DNA of 6,525 nt. Origin: Chromobacteriaceae bacterium. Its GTDB lineage: Bacteria > Pseudomonadota > Gammaproteobacteria > Burkholderiales > Aquaspirillaceae. The notes beneath the pieces were generated by a model, which saw nothing but the letters and a program-made list of their open reading frames with translations, did not search any database and was not told the origin of the DNA. Location of the stretch: assembly GCA_030151505.1 (NCBI GenBank), contig JASLDQ010000170.1:1-6525 (forward strand). The letters run 5' to 3'. A program made the translations under genes and the position numbers. Shown here piece after piece: positions 1 through 5,015 of this stretch (the first letter of the stretch is position 1; every line of letters begins with the position of its first letter).

Positions 1-1238
1 AAGGCATGATCGACACCAAGAACGGCATCTACCGTTACCAGTGGCAGGACGCGCGGTCCGGCATGGCGGGCGACAAGATCACGGCGGTCGCCACGGTGGG
101 CGACACCGGCTGGATCGTGGGCGCCGGCAGCTGGGAGGACGAGTTCACCGCCGACCCGCGCGCCTTGCGCAACAAGATGATTGCGGCCCTGTGCATCGGC
201 GCCGCGGTGATTCTCGCCATGGTCGGCCTGATCACCCGCCAGCGCCTCAAACCGGTCGGCACGATGGTCGGCATCGTGCGCGACATGGGTCACGGCGACC
301 TGAGCCGCAAGCTGGATGCCGGCCCCGCCGGCAGCCAATGCGAAACCGATCTGCTGGCAGCCAGCCTCGCCACCATGCAGGCCAGCATGGCCGGCATGAT
401 CAGCCAGATCGGCCACGCGTCGCGCGAACTGAGCGCGGCGGTCGACACCATGAGCGCCTCGTCGGCCACTGTGCTCCACGACACCGAACAGCAGAGCAAC
501 GCCGCCACCGGTCTGGCGGCGGCGGTGGAGGAGCTGTCGGTCAGCATCTCGCAGGTATCGGAACACGCCCAGAACGCCGAGGACCTGTCCAGCCACGCCA
601 CGTCCGCCGCGCGCGACGGCAATATCAAGATGGGCGAAGTGAGCACCGAAATGGCCCGGATCGCGGCGGAAATCACCGAAACCGCCGGCGTGGTCAACCA
701 GCTGGGCGAACGCACCATGCAGATCAGCCACGTGGTCGAGATCATCAAGGACGTGGCGGACCAGACCAACCTGCTGGCGCTGAACGCCGCGATCGAGGCC
801 GCCCGCGCCGGCGAGCAGGGCCGCGGCTTTGCCGTGGTGGCCGACGAGGTGCGCAAACTGGCCGAGCGCACCACCGCCTCGGCCGAGGAGATTTCCACTT
901 CGATCGGGACGGTGCAGCGCGAATCCGGCGATGTGGTGCAGCGCATCCGCAGCGTGGCGGCGCGCATGGGGTCGGGTGTGGAACAAGTGGAAGCGGCCGG
1001 CCAGATGCTCAATGACATCGAGGCGCAGAGCACCCAGGCCGTCGCGGCCGTCAGCAGCATTGCCGGCAGCACCCGCGAGCAGAGCGGCGCGAGCCAGGAT
1101 ATTGCCCGCGGGGTGGAGCATATCGCCGGGATGTGCACGGCCAACAGCCAGGCCAGCCGCAGCAACAGCGACAGCGCGAACAATGTCGGCAAACTGGCCG
1201 AAGAGCTGGCGGGAATGGTGGCCCGGTTCAAGGTCTGA
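1..1238 (+). CDS. Methyl-accepting chemotaxis protein, 3' part (5' end outside window)
   Basis: Chemoreceptor that passes ligand binding outside the inner membrane to the CheA/CheW kinase complex. The reading frame is open from base 3, so the true start lies upstream; numbering here runs from the Met at base 6 (410 residues visible). Residues 6-48 read like the end of a periplasmic Cache sensor domain (YRYQW, then [14 protein letters not shown]). Residues 58-77 are a hydrophobic transmembrane helix, followed by a HAMP region (about 78-130) and a long alpha-helical signalling domain. The highly conserved cytoplasmic hairpin tip is at about 249-290 ([19 protein letters not shown], then [18 protein letters not shown]). 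The protein ends ARFKV, without the C-terminal NWETF-type pentapeptide that tethers CheR/CheB in some receptors. The ligand cannot be told because most of the sensor domain is missing. Family assignment is very secure; the Cache label is less so. Confidence 0.95.
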   Translation, partial: GMIDTKNGIYRYQWQDARSGMAGDKITAVATVGDTGWIVGAGSWEDEFTADPRALRNKMIAALCIGAAVILAMVGLITRQRLKPVGTMVGIVRDMGHGDLSRKLDAGPAGSQCETDLLAASLATMQASMAGMISQIGHASRELSAAVDTMSASSATVLHDTEQQSNAATGLAAAVEELSVSISQVSEHAQNAEDLSSHATSAARDGNIKMGEVSTEMARIAAEITETAGVVNQLGERTMQISHVVEIIKDVADQTNLLALNAAIEAARAGEQGRGFAVVADEVRKLAERTTASAEEISTSIGTVQRESGDVVQRIRSVAARMGSGVEQVEAAGQMLNDIEAQSTQAVAAVSSIAGSTREQSGASQDIARGVEHIAGMCTANSQASRSNSDSANNVGKLAEELAGMVARFKV

Positions 1239-1240
1239 GC

Positions 1241-1274
1241 CAAAAGAACAACGGCCGGGTGCAAGGCCCGGCCG
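1241..1274 (-). terminator. Rho-independent terminator between convergent receptor and peroxidase genes
   Basis: A perfect 8-bp GC stem (CGGCCGGG at 1252-1259 against CCCGGCCG at 1267-1274) with a 7-nt loop. Read on the minus strand it is followed by a T-rich run (TTGTTCTTTT), the classic intrinsic terminator form, so it should end gpx transcripts about 80 nt past the gpx stop. On the plus strand the same hairpin starts 14 nt after the chemoreceptor stop but lacks a T run, so it would be weaker in that direction. Confidence 0.75.
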
Positions 1275-1329
1275 GTGGCGGAATGGATGTCGTGTCCCGG
1301 CGCCAGCCCCGAGAGAGCGCCCCCTCAAA

Positions 1330-1342
1330 CCGGCAGCGCCGG
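1330..1342 (-). terminator. Small hairpin just downstream of gpx, possible weak terminator
   Basis: CCGGC-AGC-GCCGG forms a 5-bp stem with a 3-nt loop 12 nt past the gpx stop. On the minus strand it is followed by TTT and preceded by AAAT, so the stem could extend by A-T pairs around a bulge. It is short and may only protect the 3' end; the stronger hairpin at 1241-1274 is the better terminator candidate. Confidence 0.3.
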
Positions 1343-1354
1343 ATTTCCGCAATC

Positions 1355-1840
1355 CTATTCGGCCAGCAGCCTTTCGATGTCTTCGGCCATCTCCGCCGGC
1401 TTGGTCGTCGGCGCGTAACGTCCCACCACTTCACCCCGCCGGTTGACCAGAAACTTGGTGAAGTTCCACTTGATCGCCTCGGTGCTGAAAATGCCGGGCT
1501 TTTCGCTGGTCAGATACTGGTACAGCGGATGGGCGCTGGCGCCGTTGACGTCGATCTTCTCGAACATCGGGAAGGTCACGGCGAAGCGGCGAGTGCAGAA
1601 GCTGGCGACTTCGTCGTTGCTGCCCGGTTCCTGCCCGCCGAACTGGTTGCACGGAAAACCCAGCACGCCCAGCCCTCTGGTTTTGTACGTCTGGTACAGC
1701 TCCTGCAGACCTTCGTACTGCGGAGTAAAACCACACTCGCTGGCGGTATTGACGATCAGCAGCACCTGCCCCTGATAGTCGCGCAGGGACTGCTCGCTGC
1801 CATCGATGCGCGCAGCGGAAAAATCGTAAACGGTAGTCAT
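1355..1840 (-). CDS. gpx: Glutathione peroxidase family protein (probably thioredoxin-dependent)
   Basis: Cytoplasmic thiol peroxidase of 161 residues, the usual length for bacterial BtuE/Gpx proteins. It reduces H2O2 and organic hydroperoxides. The catalytic set is complete: peroxidatic Cys36 in NTASECGFTPQY, Gln70 in GGQEPG, and Trp125-Asn126 in WNFTKF. It also has Cys64 (GFPCNQFGGQ) and Cys82 (FCTRRF), at the same positions as Cys64 and Cys82 of yeast Gpx3/Orp1, where Cys82 is the resolving cysteine. This pattern is typical of members recycled by thioredoxin rather than glutathione, so the family name may mislead about the reductant (inference). There is no signal peptide. The start at 1840 gives the usual N-terminus (MTTVYDFSA) and has a weak AGGG about 8 nt upstream. 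The gene is divergent from the DUF1841 gene with 60 bp between start codons, and ends toward the chemoreceptor gene. I could not identify its promoter with confidence. Confidence 0.95.
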   Translation of the reverse strand: MTTVYDFSAARIDGSEQSLRDYQGQVLLIVNTASECGFTPQYEGLQELYQTYKTRGLGVLGFPCNQFGGQEPGSNDEVASFCTRRFAVTFPMFEKIDVNGASAHPLYQYLTSEKPGIFSTEAIKWNFTKFLVNRRGEVVGRYAPTTKPAEMAEDIERLLAE

Positions 1841-1862
1841 CGCAAAGCCCTGTCGGTAAAAT
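1834..1862 (+). promoter_or_regulatory. Candidate sigma70 promoter for the DUF1841 gene
   Basis: TAGTCA (4 of 6 to TTGACA) at 1834-1839, a 17-bp spacer, then TAAAAT (5 of 6 to TATAAT) at 1857-1862. Transcription would start near 1869, giving a leader of about 30 nt. The -35 element overlaps the start codon of the divergent gpx gene. A short dyad, GAGT-TAATC-ACTC, sits at 1865-1877, over the expected start point. This is a visual match only. Confidence 0.4.
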
Positions 1863-1900
1863 CCGAGTTAATCACTCAAGTTTTATGGCACATTTCCACC

Positions 1901-2368
1901 ATGTTCAATCCCAGCCGCGACGAGGCCCGCCGTTTTTTCTTCGATACCTGGCACAAGCACAAGCAGGGCGAAGTGCTGACCGATCTGGAGAAAATGACGC
2001 TGGCCATCCTGTTCGAGCATCCGGAGTATCACGCCGTGCTCGACGCGCCGGAACGCTATCTCGAGCAGGACTGGCTGCCGGAACACGGCGAAACCAACCC
2101 TTTCCTGCATCTGGCCATGCACCTGTCGATCGACGAGCAGCTGTCGATCGACCAGCCGCCCGGCGTCCGGGCGCTGGTCCAGCAGCTCGCGACCAGGCAC
2201 GGCGACCTGCACGCGGCCCAGCACGACGCGATGGACGGGCTGGGCGAGATGATCTGGCACGCGCAACGCCACCGTACCGCGCCCGACCCCAATGTCTACC
2301 TCAACATCCTGCGCCGCAAGCTTGGCGAGGAAGAGCGCTTCCACCTGCCCAAGGGCGACCTGAGCTGA
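1901..2368 (+). CDS. DUF1841 family protein of unknown function
   Basis: A 155-residue soluble protein that I recognise as DUF1841 from its opening (MFNPSRDEARRFFFDTW) and the LFEHPEYH segment. The family is known from proteobacteria, and no function is established to my knowledge. It has no signal peptide or membrane segment and appears mostly alpha-helical. His and Glu residues recur with i/i+4 spacing: H40/H44, H70/H74, H104/H108 and E116/H120. That would place them on one face of successive helices and could indicate metal binding (inference). The frame stays open upstream to about base 1133, but the family N-terminus and the lack of another in-frame ATG nearby fix the start at 1901. No clear Shine-Dalgarno precedes it (TTTCCACC). 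It is divergent from gpx and convergent with the merR-type gene. Confidence 0.85.
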   Translation: MFNPSRDEARRFFFDTWHKHKQGEVLTDLEKMTLAILFEHPEYHAVLDAPERYLEQDWLPEHGETNPFLHLAMHLSIDEQLSIDQPPGVRALVQQLATRHGDLHAAQHDAMDGLGEMIWHAQRHRTAPDPNVYLNILRRKLGEEERFHLPKGDLS

Positions 2369-2463
2369 GCTAGGCCGCCTTCCTGCAATAATCCCGCCCT
2401 CCCCGGCCGCGGCCAGTTGCCCGCAACGGGATGGACACGAGTCGACAATAGCGATGCGTCCCA

Positions 2464-2510
2464 CCCGCCACGGCAACGGCGTGAGATGCCGGCTCAATCG
2501 ACGTGGCGGG
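2464..2510 (-). repeat. Inverted repeat spanning the 3' end of the merR-type gene
   Basis: CCCGCCACG at 2464-2472 and CGTGGCGGG at 2502-2510 are perfect 9-bp inverted arms 29 nt apart. The second arm lies in the last codons of the merR-type gene and the first lies past its stop. The transcript could fold into a 3'-end stem. No T run follows on the minus strand, so this is not a standard intrinsic terminator. The rest of the convergent intergenic stretch (2369-2493) holds GC-rich dyads such as GGCCGCGGCC but no obvious gene. Confidence 0.35.
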
Positions 2511-3393
2511 CACGCCAGGCGGCCACCCGGCCTTCCAGTTCGTCCAGCGCCGCCATCACCTCCCACGCCCCGGGCCGGGACCTGAATCCGCGACACCCCT
2601 GCCCTCCGACCCATATCTCGGTTCCGTGCGGCAGGCTCGCCGCCAGCGGTTGCAGGGTGTCGGTCAGGTCGTCGTCGAATGCGGCCGAGAACGACAGCGC
2701 GACGACGTCGACACCATATTTGTGCGCCGCCTTGACGATGTCGGCGCCAGGCATTTCCACCCCGAACGGCAGCACTTCGGCCCCGGCCAGCCGCAAGAAC
2801 ACCTCCACCATCAGGATGCCGAGCTGGTGCTGCTCCCCCGGCCAGGTCGTCAGCAGCACCCGCGGCGGCGCCATCGGCAGGCTGAAGCGCAGCAGCGCTT
2901 CGCGCAGCACGCGGTTGACCAGTTCGGTGTAGAGGTGCTCCTCGTAAACCTCGATTTCGCCGCGCATCCATGCGTCCCCGACCAGCAGGTTCGCCTCCAG
3001 CAGGAATTCGCCCACGAAGGGCCGCAGGCCGAGAACGGCCAGCTGCATTTGCAGATAGTCCCGTACCGCCCCACCGTCGCGGCCGCGCAGCACCGCAATC
3101 AGGTCGGCACAGGCGGGCGAGGCGGCGCGCGCCGGCTGATGCACTTCGAGCATCTGCGCCAGTTGCTCCGACCCCAGACCGATCACCTTGCCCGGCCGGA
3201 AGCCGAGGTCCATCAGCCGCCGCACCTGCCTGAGCTTGTCCACTTGTGCGCGCGGATAGAGCCGGTCGCCCTGCCCGTCGCGCGCCGGCTCGGGAAAACC
3301 GTAGCGGCGCTCCCACATCCGCAGCAAATCCTTGGTAATGCCGGTTTCGCGTTCAACCGCCCCGATCGGCAGTCCGTTTGCAGTTCTGTTCAT
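2494..3393 (-). CDS. MerR-family regulator with cobalamin-binding (CarH/LitR-type) domain
   Basis: A 299-residue DNA-binding regulator. Residues 7-75 are a MerR winged helix-turn-helix (LPIGAVERETGITKDLLRMW, RRYGFP, then DRLYPRAQVDKL). Residues about 93-175 form the helical cobalamin cap and carry W142-x9-E152-H153, the W-x9-E-H motif of CarH photoreceptors. Residues about 176-297 are a Rossmann-like B12-binding domain with E187-x-H189-x-x-G192, where His189 would be the lower axial cobalt ligand, plus LSFS (233-236) and WVGGQG (261-266). In CarH, adenosylcobalamin makes a DNA-bound tetramer that light takes apart. In Thermus CarH the residue after the cap Trp is His132, which binds cobalt after photolysis; here it is Met143. 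Light sensing is therefore plausible but not assured. The frame extends upstream to 3543, but AGGT 7 nt before the Met at 3393 and the family N-terminus favour this start. No carotenoid, photolyase or B12 gene is visible nearby. Confidence 0.93.
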   Translation of the reverse strand: MNRTANGLPIGAVERETGITKDLLRMWERRYGFPEPARDGQGDRLYPRAQVDKLRQVRRLMDLGFRPGKVIGLGSEQLAQMLEVHQPARAASPACADLIAVLRGRDGGAVRDYLQMQLAVLGLRPFVGEFLLEANLLVGDAWMRGEIEVYEEHLYTELVNRVLREALLRFSLPMAPPRVLLTTWPGEQHQLGILMVEVFLRLAGAEVLPFGVEMPGADIVKAAHKYGVDVVALSFSAAFDDDLTDTLQPLAASLPHGTEIWVGGQGCRGFRSRPGAWEVMAALDELEGRVAAWRARHVD

Positions 3394-3399
3394 GACGCT

Positions 3400-3404
3400 T
3401 ACCT
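3400..3404 (-). promoter_or_regulatory. Ribosome binding site deciding the merR-type start
   Basis: AGGTA on the minus strand, with AGGT ending 7 nt before the ATG at 3393. The alternative Met at 3543 would add 50 residues rich in Gly, Arg and Cys (such as RFLACCGRTGGHGC) that do not look like a MerR N-terminus. Confidence 0.6.
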
Positions 3405-3459
3405 GTTGTGCACGGAGCCCTGTCCCACAGCCAGCACACGCCGGCCGGCCTGGCCGCGA

Positions 3460-3480
3460 ATTATGCCATGTGCAGCCATG
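3460..3480 (-). promoter_or_regulatory. Candidate promoter/operator of the merR-type gene with 10-bp direct repeat
   Basis: On the minus strand CATAAT (5 of 6 to TATAAT) covers 3465-3460, about 70 nt upstream of the start codon. Immediately upstream, CATGGC occurs twice (3480-3475 and 3470-3465) separated by TGCA, a direct repeat with an exact 10-bp period. No recognisable -35 hexamer was found at 16-19 bp. CarH-type tetramers bind direct repeats near the -35 region of their own promoter, so this position is suggestive, but the assignment is an inference. The rest of 3394-3604 shows no gene. Confidence 0.3.
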
Positions 3481-3563
3481 GCCGCCGGTGCGGCCGCAGC
3501 AGGCAAGAAAACGGCGACGGCCGCGCGGGACTGAAACGTCCACGCACGGCCGCCGCCGCAGGT

Positions 3564-3586
3564 CCGCCGGGCTCCTGATCCGGCGG
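3564..3586 (-). terminator. GC hairpin downstream of the DUF2189 gene
   Basis: CCGCCGG (3564-3570) and CCGGCGG (3580-3586) form a perfect 7-bp stem with a 9-nt loop, 18 nt past the DUF2189 stop. No T run follows on the minus strand, so it is at best a weak or Rho-assisted terminator or a 3'-end protecting structure. If leaky, the merR-type gene 211 bp downstream could be co-transcribed. Confidence 0.35.
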
Positions 3587-3604
3587 CCCCGTCACATCAG
3601 CGCG

Positions 3605-4366
3605 CTACTCCACCAGGGCACGGTAGGCATGCCAGCTCGCCAGTGCGACCAGCGGCATCAGCACCAGCAGGCCGATCATCATCGTGGCGAAGCCGATGGC
3701 GGTCAGCACGGCGATCAGCAGCGCCCACACCACCATCGCCGGCAGGTTCTTGTAGCTTGCCCGCATGCTGGTCAGCATTGCCGTCACGGTGTCGACGTCG
3801 CGGTCCAGCATCATCGGAATGGAGACCACGCTGATGGCAAACACGCCGATGGCGAACAACAGCCCCACCCCGAACCACGCGATCAGGAATTCGACGTGGC
3901 CGCCGCTGAACGTGGTGCGCAGGATGTGGTCCAGTGTCGGGATCGAGTCGGTGTAGAACAGCGCGAACATCAGCAGCGAGATCCGGAACCAGGCGAACAC
4001 CGCCACCGCCAGCAGCGCGGCGAACAGGGTGATGCCGGGCAGGTTGGCGCGCCAGGCGGTCAGGGTGTCCTTCAGGCTGACGTCGCCGCGCTTTTCCAGT
4101 TCTCGGGCGATGGCATAAAGCCCCAGCGACAGGAAGGGCCCCAGCAGCAGGAAGGCCGCCGCCAGCGTGATGCCGATCTCCGGCTTGCTGCGGAAATACA
4201 GGCTGAGCAGCCAGCCCATCACCACGAAGGCCGCGCCGTAGAACAGCGAGGACAGCGGCGCGCGGCGCATGTCGAGGGCGGCGTGCATCAGCCAGGTGAA
4301 GGGGGCGCTGGCGTTCACTTTGTGGATGACCGGCGGGGGCGGATAGGGGGCGTGGACGATATCCAT
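3605..4366 (-). CDS. DUF2189-family integral membrane protein
   Basis: A 253-residue protein of the inner membrane with about six hydrophobic helices (roughly residues 39-58, 64-87, 111-138, 159-187, 208-224 and 226-243). A proline-rich cytoplasmic-looking N-terminus (APYPPPPV) precedes them. The order fits DUF2189 (COG5473, predicted integral membrane protein): an early ALDMRRAPLSSLFYGAAFVV segment, then FLLLGPFLSLGLYAIARELEK with the conserved GPFLxxGLYxxxRxxE-like core. The function of the family is not known to me, and nothing in the protein points to a catalytic or transport site. The start at 4366 is supported by a strong AAGGAG 8 nt upstream. The leader is long and structured (hairpins at 4443-4462 and 4397-4414). 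The gene lies upstream of and in the same direction as the merR-type gene, 211 bp apart, and is divergent from FKBP. Confidence 0.85.
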   Translation of the reverse strand: MDIVHAPYPPPPVIHKVNASAPFTWLMHAALDMRRAPLSSLFYGAAFVVMGWLLSLYFRSKPEIGITLAAAFLLLGPFLSLGLYAIARELEKRGDVSLKDTLTAWRANLPGITLFAALLAVAVFAWFRISLLMFALFYTDSIPTLDHILRTTFSGGHVEFLIAWFGVGLLFAIGVFAISVVSIPMMLDRDVDTVTAMLTSMRASYKNLPAMVVWALLIAVLTAIGFATMMIGLLVLMPLVALASWHAYRALVE

Positions 4367-4374
4367 ATTGCATG

Positions 4375-4380
4375 CTCCTT
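4375..4380 (-). promoter_or_regulatory. Strong Shine-Dalgarno of the DUF2189 gene
   Basis: AAGGAG on the minus strand, 8 nt before the ATG at 4366. Its AAGGA core is complementary to a UCCUU (4457-4453 on the minus strand) in the upper stem and loop of the upstream UUCG hairpin in the same leader. Confidence 0.8.
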
Positions 4381-4396
4381 GAATCTATCGAAAGGC

Positions 4397-4414
4397 CGCC
4401 AACGCCGGTTGGCG
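4397..4414 (-). promoter_or_regulatory. Hairpin in the DUF2189 leader
   Basis: CGCCAAC and GTTGGCG form a perfect 7-bp inverted repeat with a 4-nt loop, ending 16 nt upstream of the DUF2189 Shine-Dalgarno. In the transcript it would fold as a leader hairpin; as DNA it could also be an operator. Which of the two it is cannot be told from sequence. Confidence 0.5.
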
Positions 4415-4442
4415 ACGGAATCCCCTTGACCAATGCGAGGCA

Positions 4443-4462
4443 GGCCGCCCCGAAGGACGGCC
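4443..4462 (-). promoter_or_regulatory. UUCG-tetraloop hairpin in the DUF2189 leader
   Basis: Minus-strand RNA reads GGCCGUCC-UUCG-GGGCGGCC: an 8-bp stem with one U-G pair capped by the canonical, very stable C(UUCG)G tetraloop. No T run follows, so it is not an intrinsic terminator. It lies about 80 nt upstream of the start codon and would be part of the 5' leader if the promoter at 4494-4522 is used. Confidence 0.55.
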
Positions 4463-4493
4463 GTGCAATGACAATCGTTTTTGTGTTTTGTCT

Positions 4494-4522
4494 TTTATAG
4501 TGCGTGTGACCGGCTTGGTCAC
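4494..4522 (-). promoter_or_regulatory. Candidate promoter for the DUF2189 gene
   Basis: On the minus strand GTGACC (4 of 6 to TTGACA) at 4522-4517, a 17-bp spacer, then TATAAA (5 of 6 to TATAAT) at 4499-4494. Transcription would start near 4487 and give a leader of about 120 nt containing both hairpins. The -35 hexamer is one arm of the inverted repeat at 4506-4522. On the plus strand the same AT-rich patch reads TATAGT, but without a matching -35. Confidence 0.4.
4506..4522. promoter_or_regulatory. Perfect inverted repeat, operator candidate between DUF2189 and FKBP
   Basis: GTGACC-GGCTT-GGTCAC is a perfect 6-bp inverted repeat with a 5-bp centre, the size and form of a dimeric repressor site. 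It covers the -35 and spacer of the predicted minus-strand promoter and lies about 70 bp upstream of the FKBP start. The cognate regulator is unknown. Confidence 0.4.
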
Positions 4523-4559
4523 CCGGCGTTCCGTACAACACCGCGGCGAAACACCCGTT

Positions 4560-4565
4560 TACAAT
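4560..4565 (+). promoter_or_regulatory. Possible -10 box of the FKBP gene
   Basis: TACAAT (5 of 6 to TATAAT) lies 26 nt upstream of the FKBP start codon, leaving a leader of about 20 nt. No convincing -35 hexamer is seen at 16-18 bp spacing, so the call rests on one element and position. Confidence 0.3.
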
Positions 4566-4580
4566 CGGGGTTTTCGAGCA

Positions 4581-4585
4581 AAGGA
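4581..4585 (+). promoter_or_regulatory. Ribosome binding site deciding the FKBP start
   Basis: AAGGA, 6 nt before the ATG at 4592. It selects this start over the in-frame ATG at 4481, which would add 37 residues ([13 protein letters not shown] and on) that do not belong to the FKBP fold and cross the likely promoter. Confidence 0.8.
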
Positions 4586-4591
4586 CAGGCT

Positions 4592-4936
4592 ATGAGCACC
4601 ACCACCACCGCCAGCGGTCTCATCATCGAAGAACTTGAAATCGGCACCGGCGCCCAGGCCGTCACCGGCCAGGAAGTCACCGTGCACTACACCGGCTGGC
4701 TGACGGACGGCGTCAAGTTCGACTCCAGCAAGGATCGCGCCCAACCGTTCAGCTTCCCGCTGGGCGCAGGCTACGTGATCAAGGGCTGGGACGAAGGCGT
4801 GATCGGCATGAAGGTCGGCGGCAAGCGCAAGCTGACCATTCCGGCCGCGCTCGGCTACGGCGCCCGCGGCGCAGGCGGCGTGATTCCGCCCAATGCCACG
4901 CTGGTGTTCGAGGTGGAGTTGCTGCAAGTCGGCTGA
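4592..4936 (+). CDS. FKBP-type peptidyl-prolyl cis-trans isomerase
   Basis: A 114-residue single-domain cytoplasmic FKBP that catalyses cis-trans isomerisation of X-Pro bonds and helps protein folding. It aligns without gaps to human FKBP12 from residue 33 on with an offset of 7. The active-site pocket is almost complete: Tyr33, Phe43, Asp44, Phe53, Val62-Ile63, Trp66, Tyr89, Ile98 and Phe106 match Tyr26, Phe36, Asp37, Phe46, Val55-Ile56, Trp59, Tyr82, Ile91 and Phe99. FKBP12 His87 is replaced by Ala94, and Ile90 by Val97. Core motifs are [25 protein letters not shown] and [16 protein letters not shown]. There is no signal peptide or trigger-factor-like insert, and the length matches the small neisserial FKBP. 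A Thr-rich stretch (TTTT at 3-6) opens the protein. The gene stands alone, divergent from DUF2189, and ends in a strong bidirectional terminator. Confidence 0.96.
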   Translation: MSTTTTASGLIIEELEIGTGAQAVTGQEVTVHYTGWLTDGVKFDSSKDRAQPFSFPLGAGYVIKGWDEGVIGMKVGGKRKLTIPAALGYGARGAGGVIPPNATLVFEVELLQVG

Positions 4937-4951
4937 TTCCGCAGGCACGAT

Positions 4952-4989
4952 AAAAAACCGCAAGAACGTCGCGTCGCTTGCGGTTTTTT
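4952..4989. terminator. Bidirectional Rho-independent terminator between FKBP and DedA genes
   Basis: AAAAAACCGCAAG (4952-4964), a 12-nt loop, and CTTGCGGTTTTTT (4977-4989): a perfect 7-bp GC-containing stem flanked by A6 and T6. Both strands read as stem plus T6, so it can end FKBP transcripts (15 nt past the stop) and DedA transcripts (27 nt past that stop). Confidence 0.93.
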
Positions 4990-5015
4990 CATGCCCCGGG
5001 CGCCCCGGCCGCGGC

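Noticed and set aside
290..1264. Minus-strand open frame of 324 codons opposite the chemoreceptor
   Set aside because: Ser/Ala/Leu-rich antisense shadow of the regular helical chemoreceptor coding sequence.
1133..1900. Long upstream extension of the DUF1841 frame
   Set aside because: It passes through the whole gpx gene in antisense and has no DUF1841-like sequence. The family N-terminus begins at 1901.
1883..3316. Minus-strand open frame of 477 codons
   Set aside because: It runs across two convergent genes in the wrong frame and has Arg/Gly/Ala-rich composition without motifs.
2503..3534. Plus-strand open frame of 343 codons opposite the merR-type gene
   Set aside because: No recognisable domain; Gln/His/Arg-rich composition typical of antisense frames. 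The minus frame holds complete MerR and B12-binding motifs.
3332..4429. Plus-strand open frame of 365 codons opposite DUF2189
   Set aside because: It is rich in His, Gln and Arg with low complexity, spans an intergenic region, and lies antisense to a convincing membrane protein with a strong Shine-Dalgarno. It is a GC-rich shadow frame.
4443..4500. Plus-strand hairpin followed by T-rich DNA as a terminator
   Set aside because: The T-rich stretch begins about 15 nt past the stem, and no plus-strand gene lies upstream to be terminated. The structure fits better as a minus-strand leader element.
4481..4591. Earlier in-frame ATG for FKBP
   Set aside because: It would add 37 residues unrelated to the fold and include the likely -10 box. 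A good AAGGA precedes the ATG at 4592.
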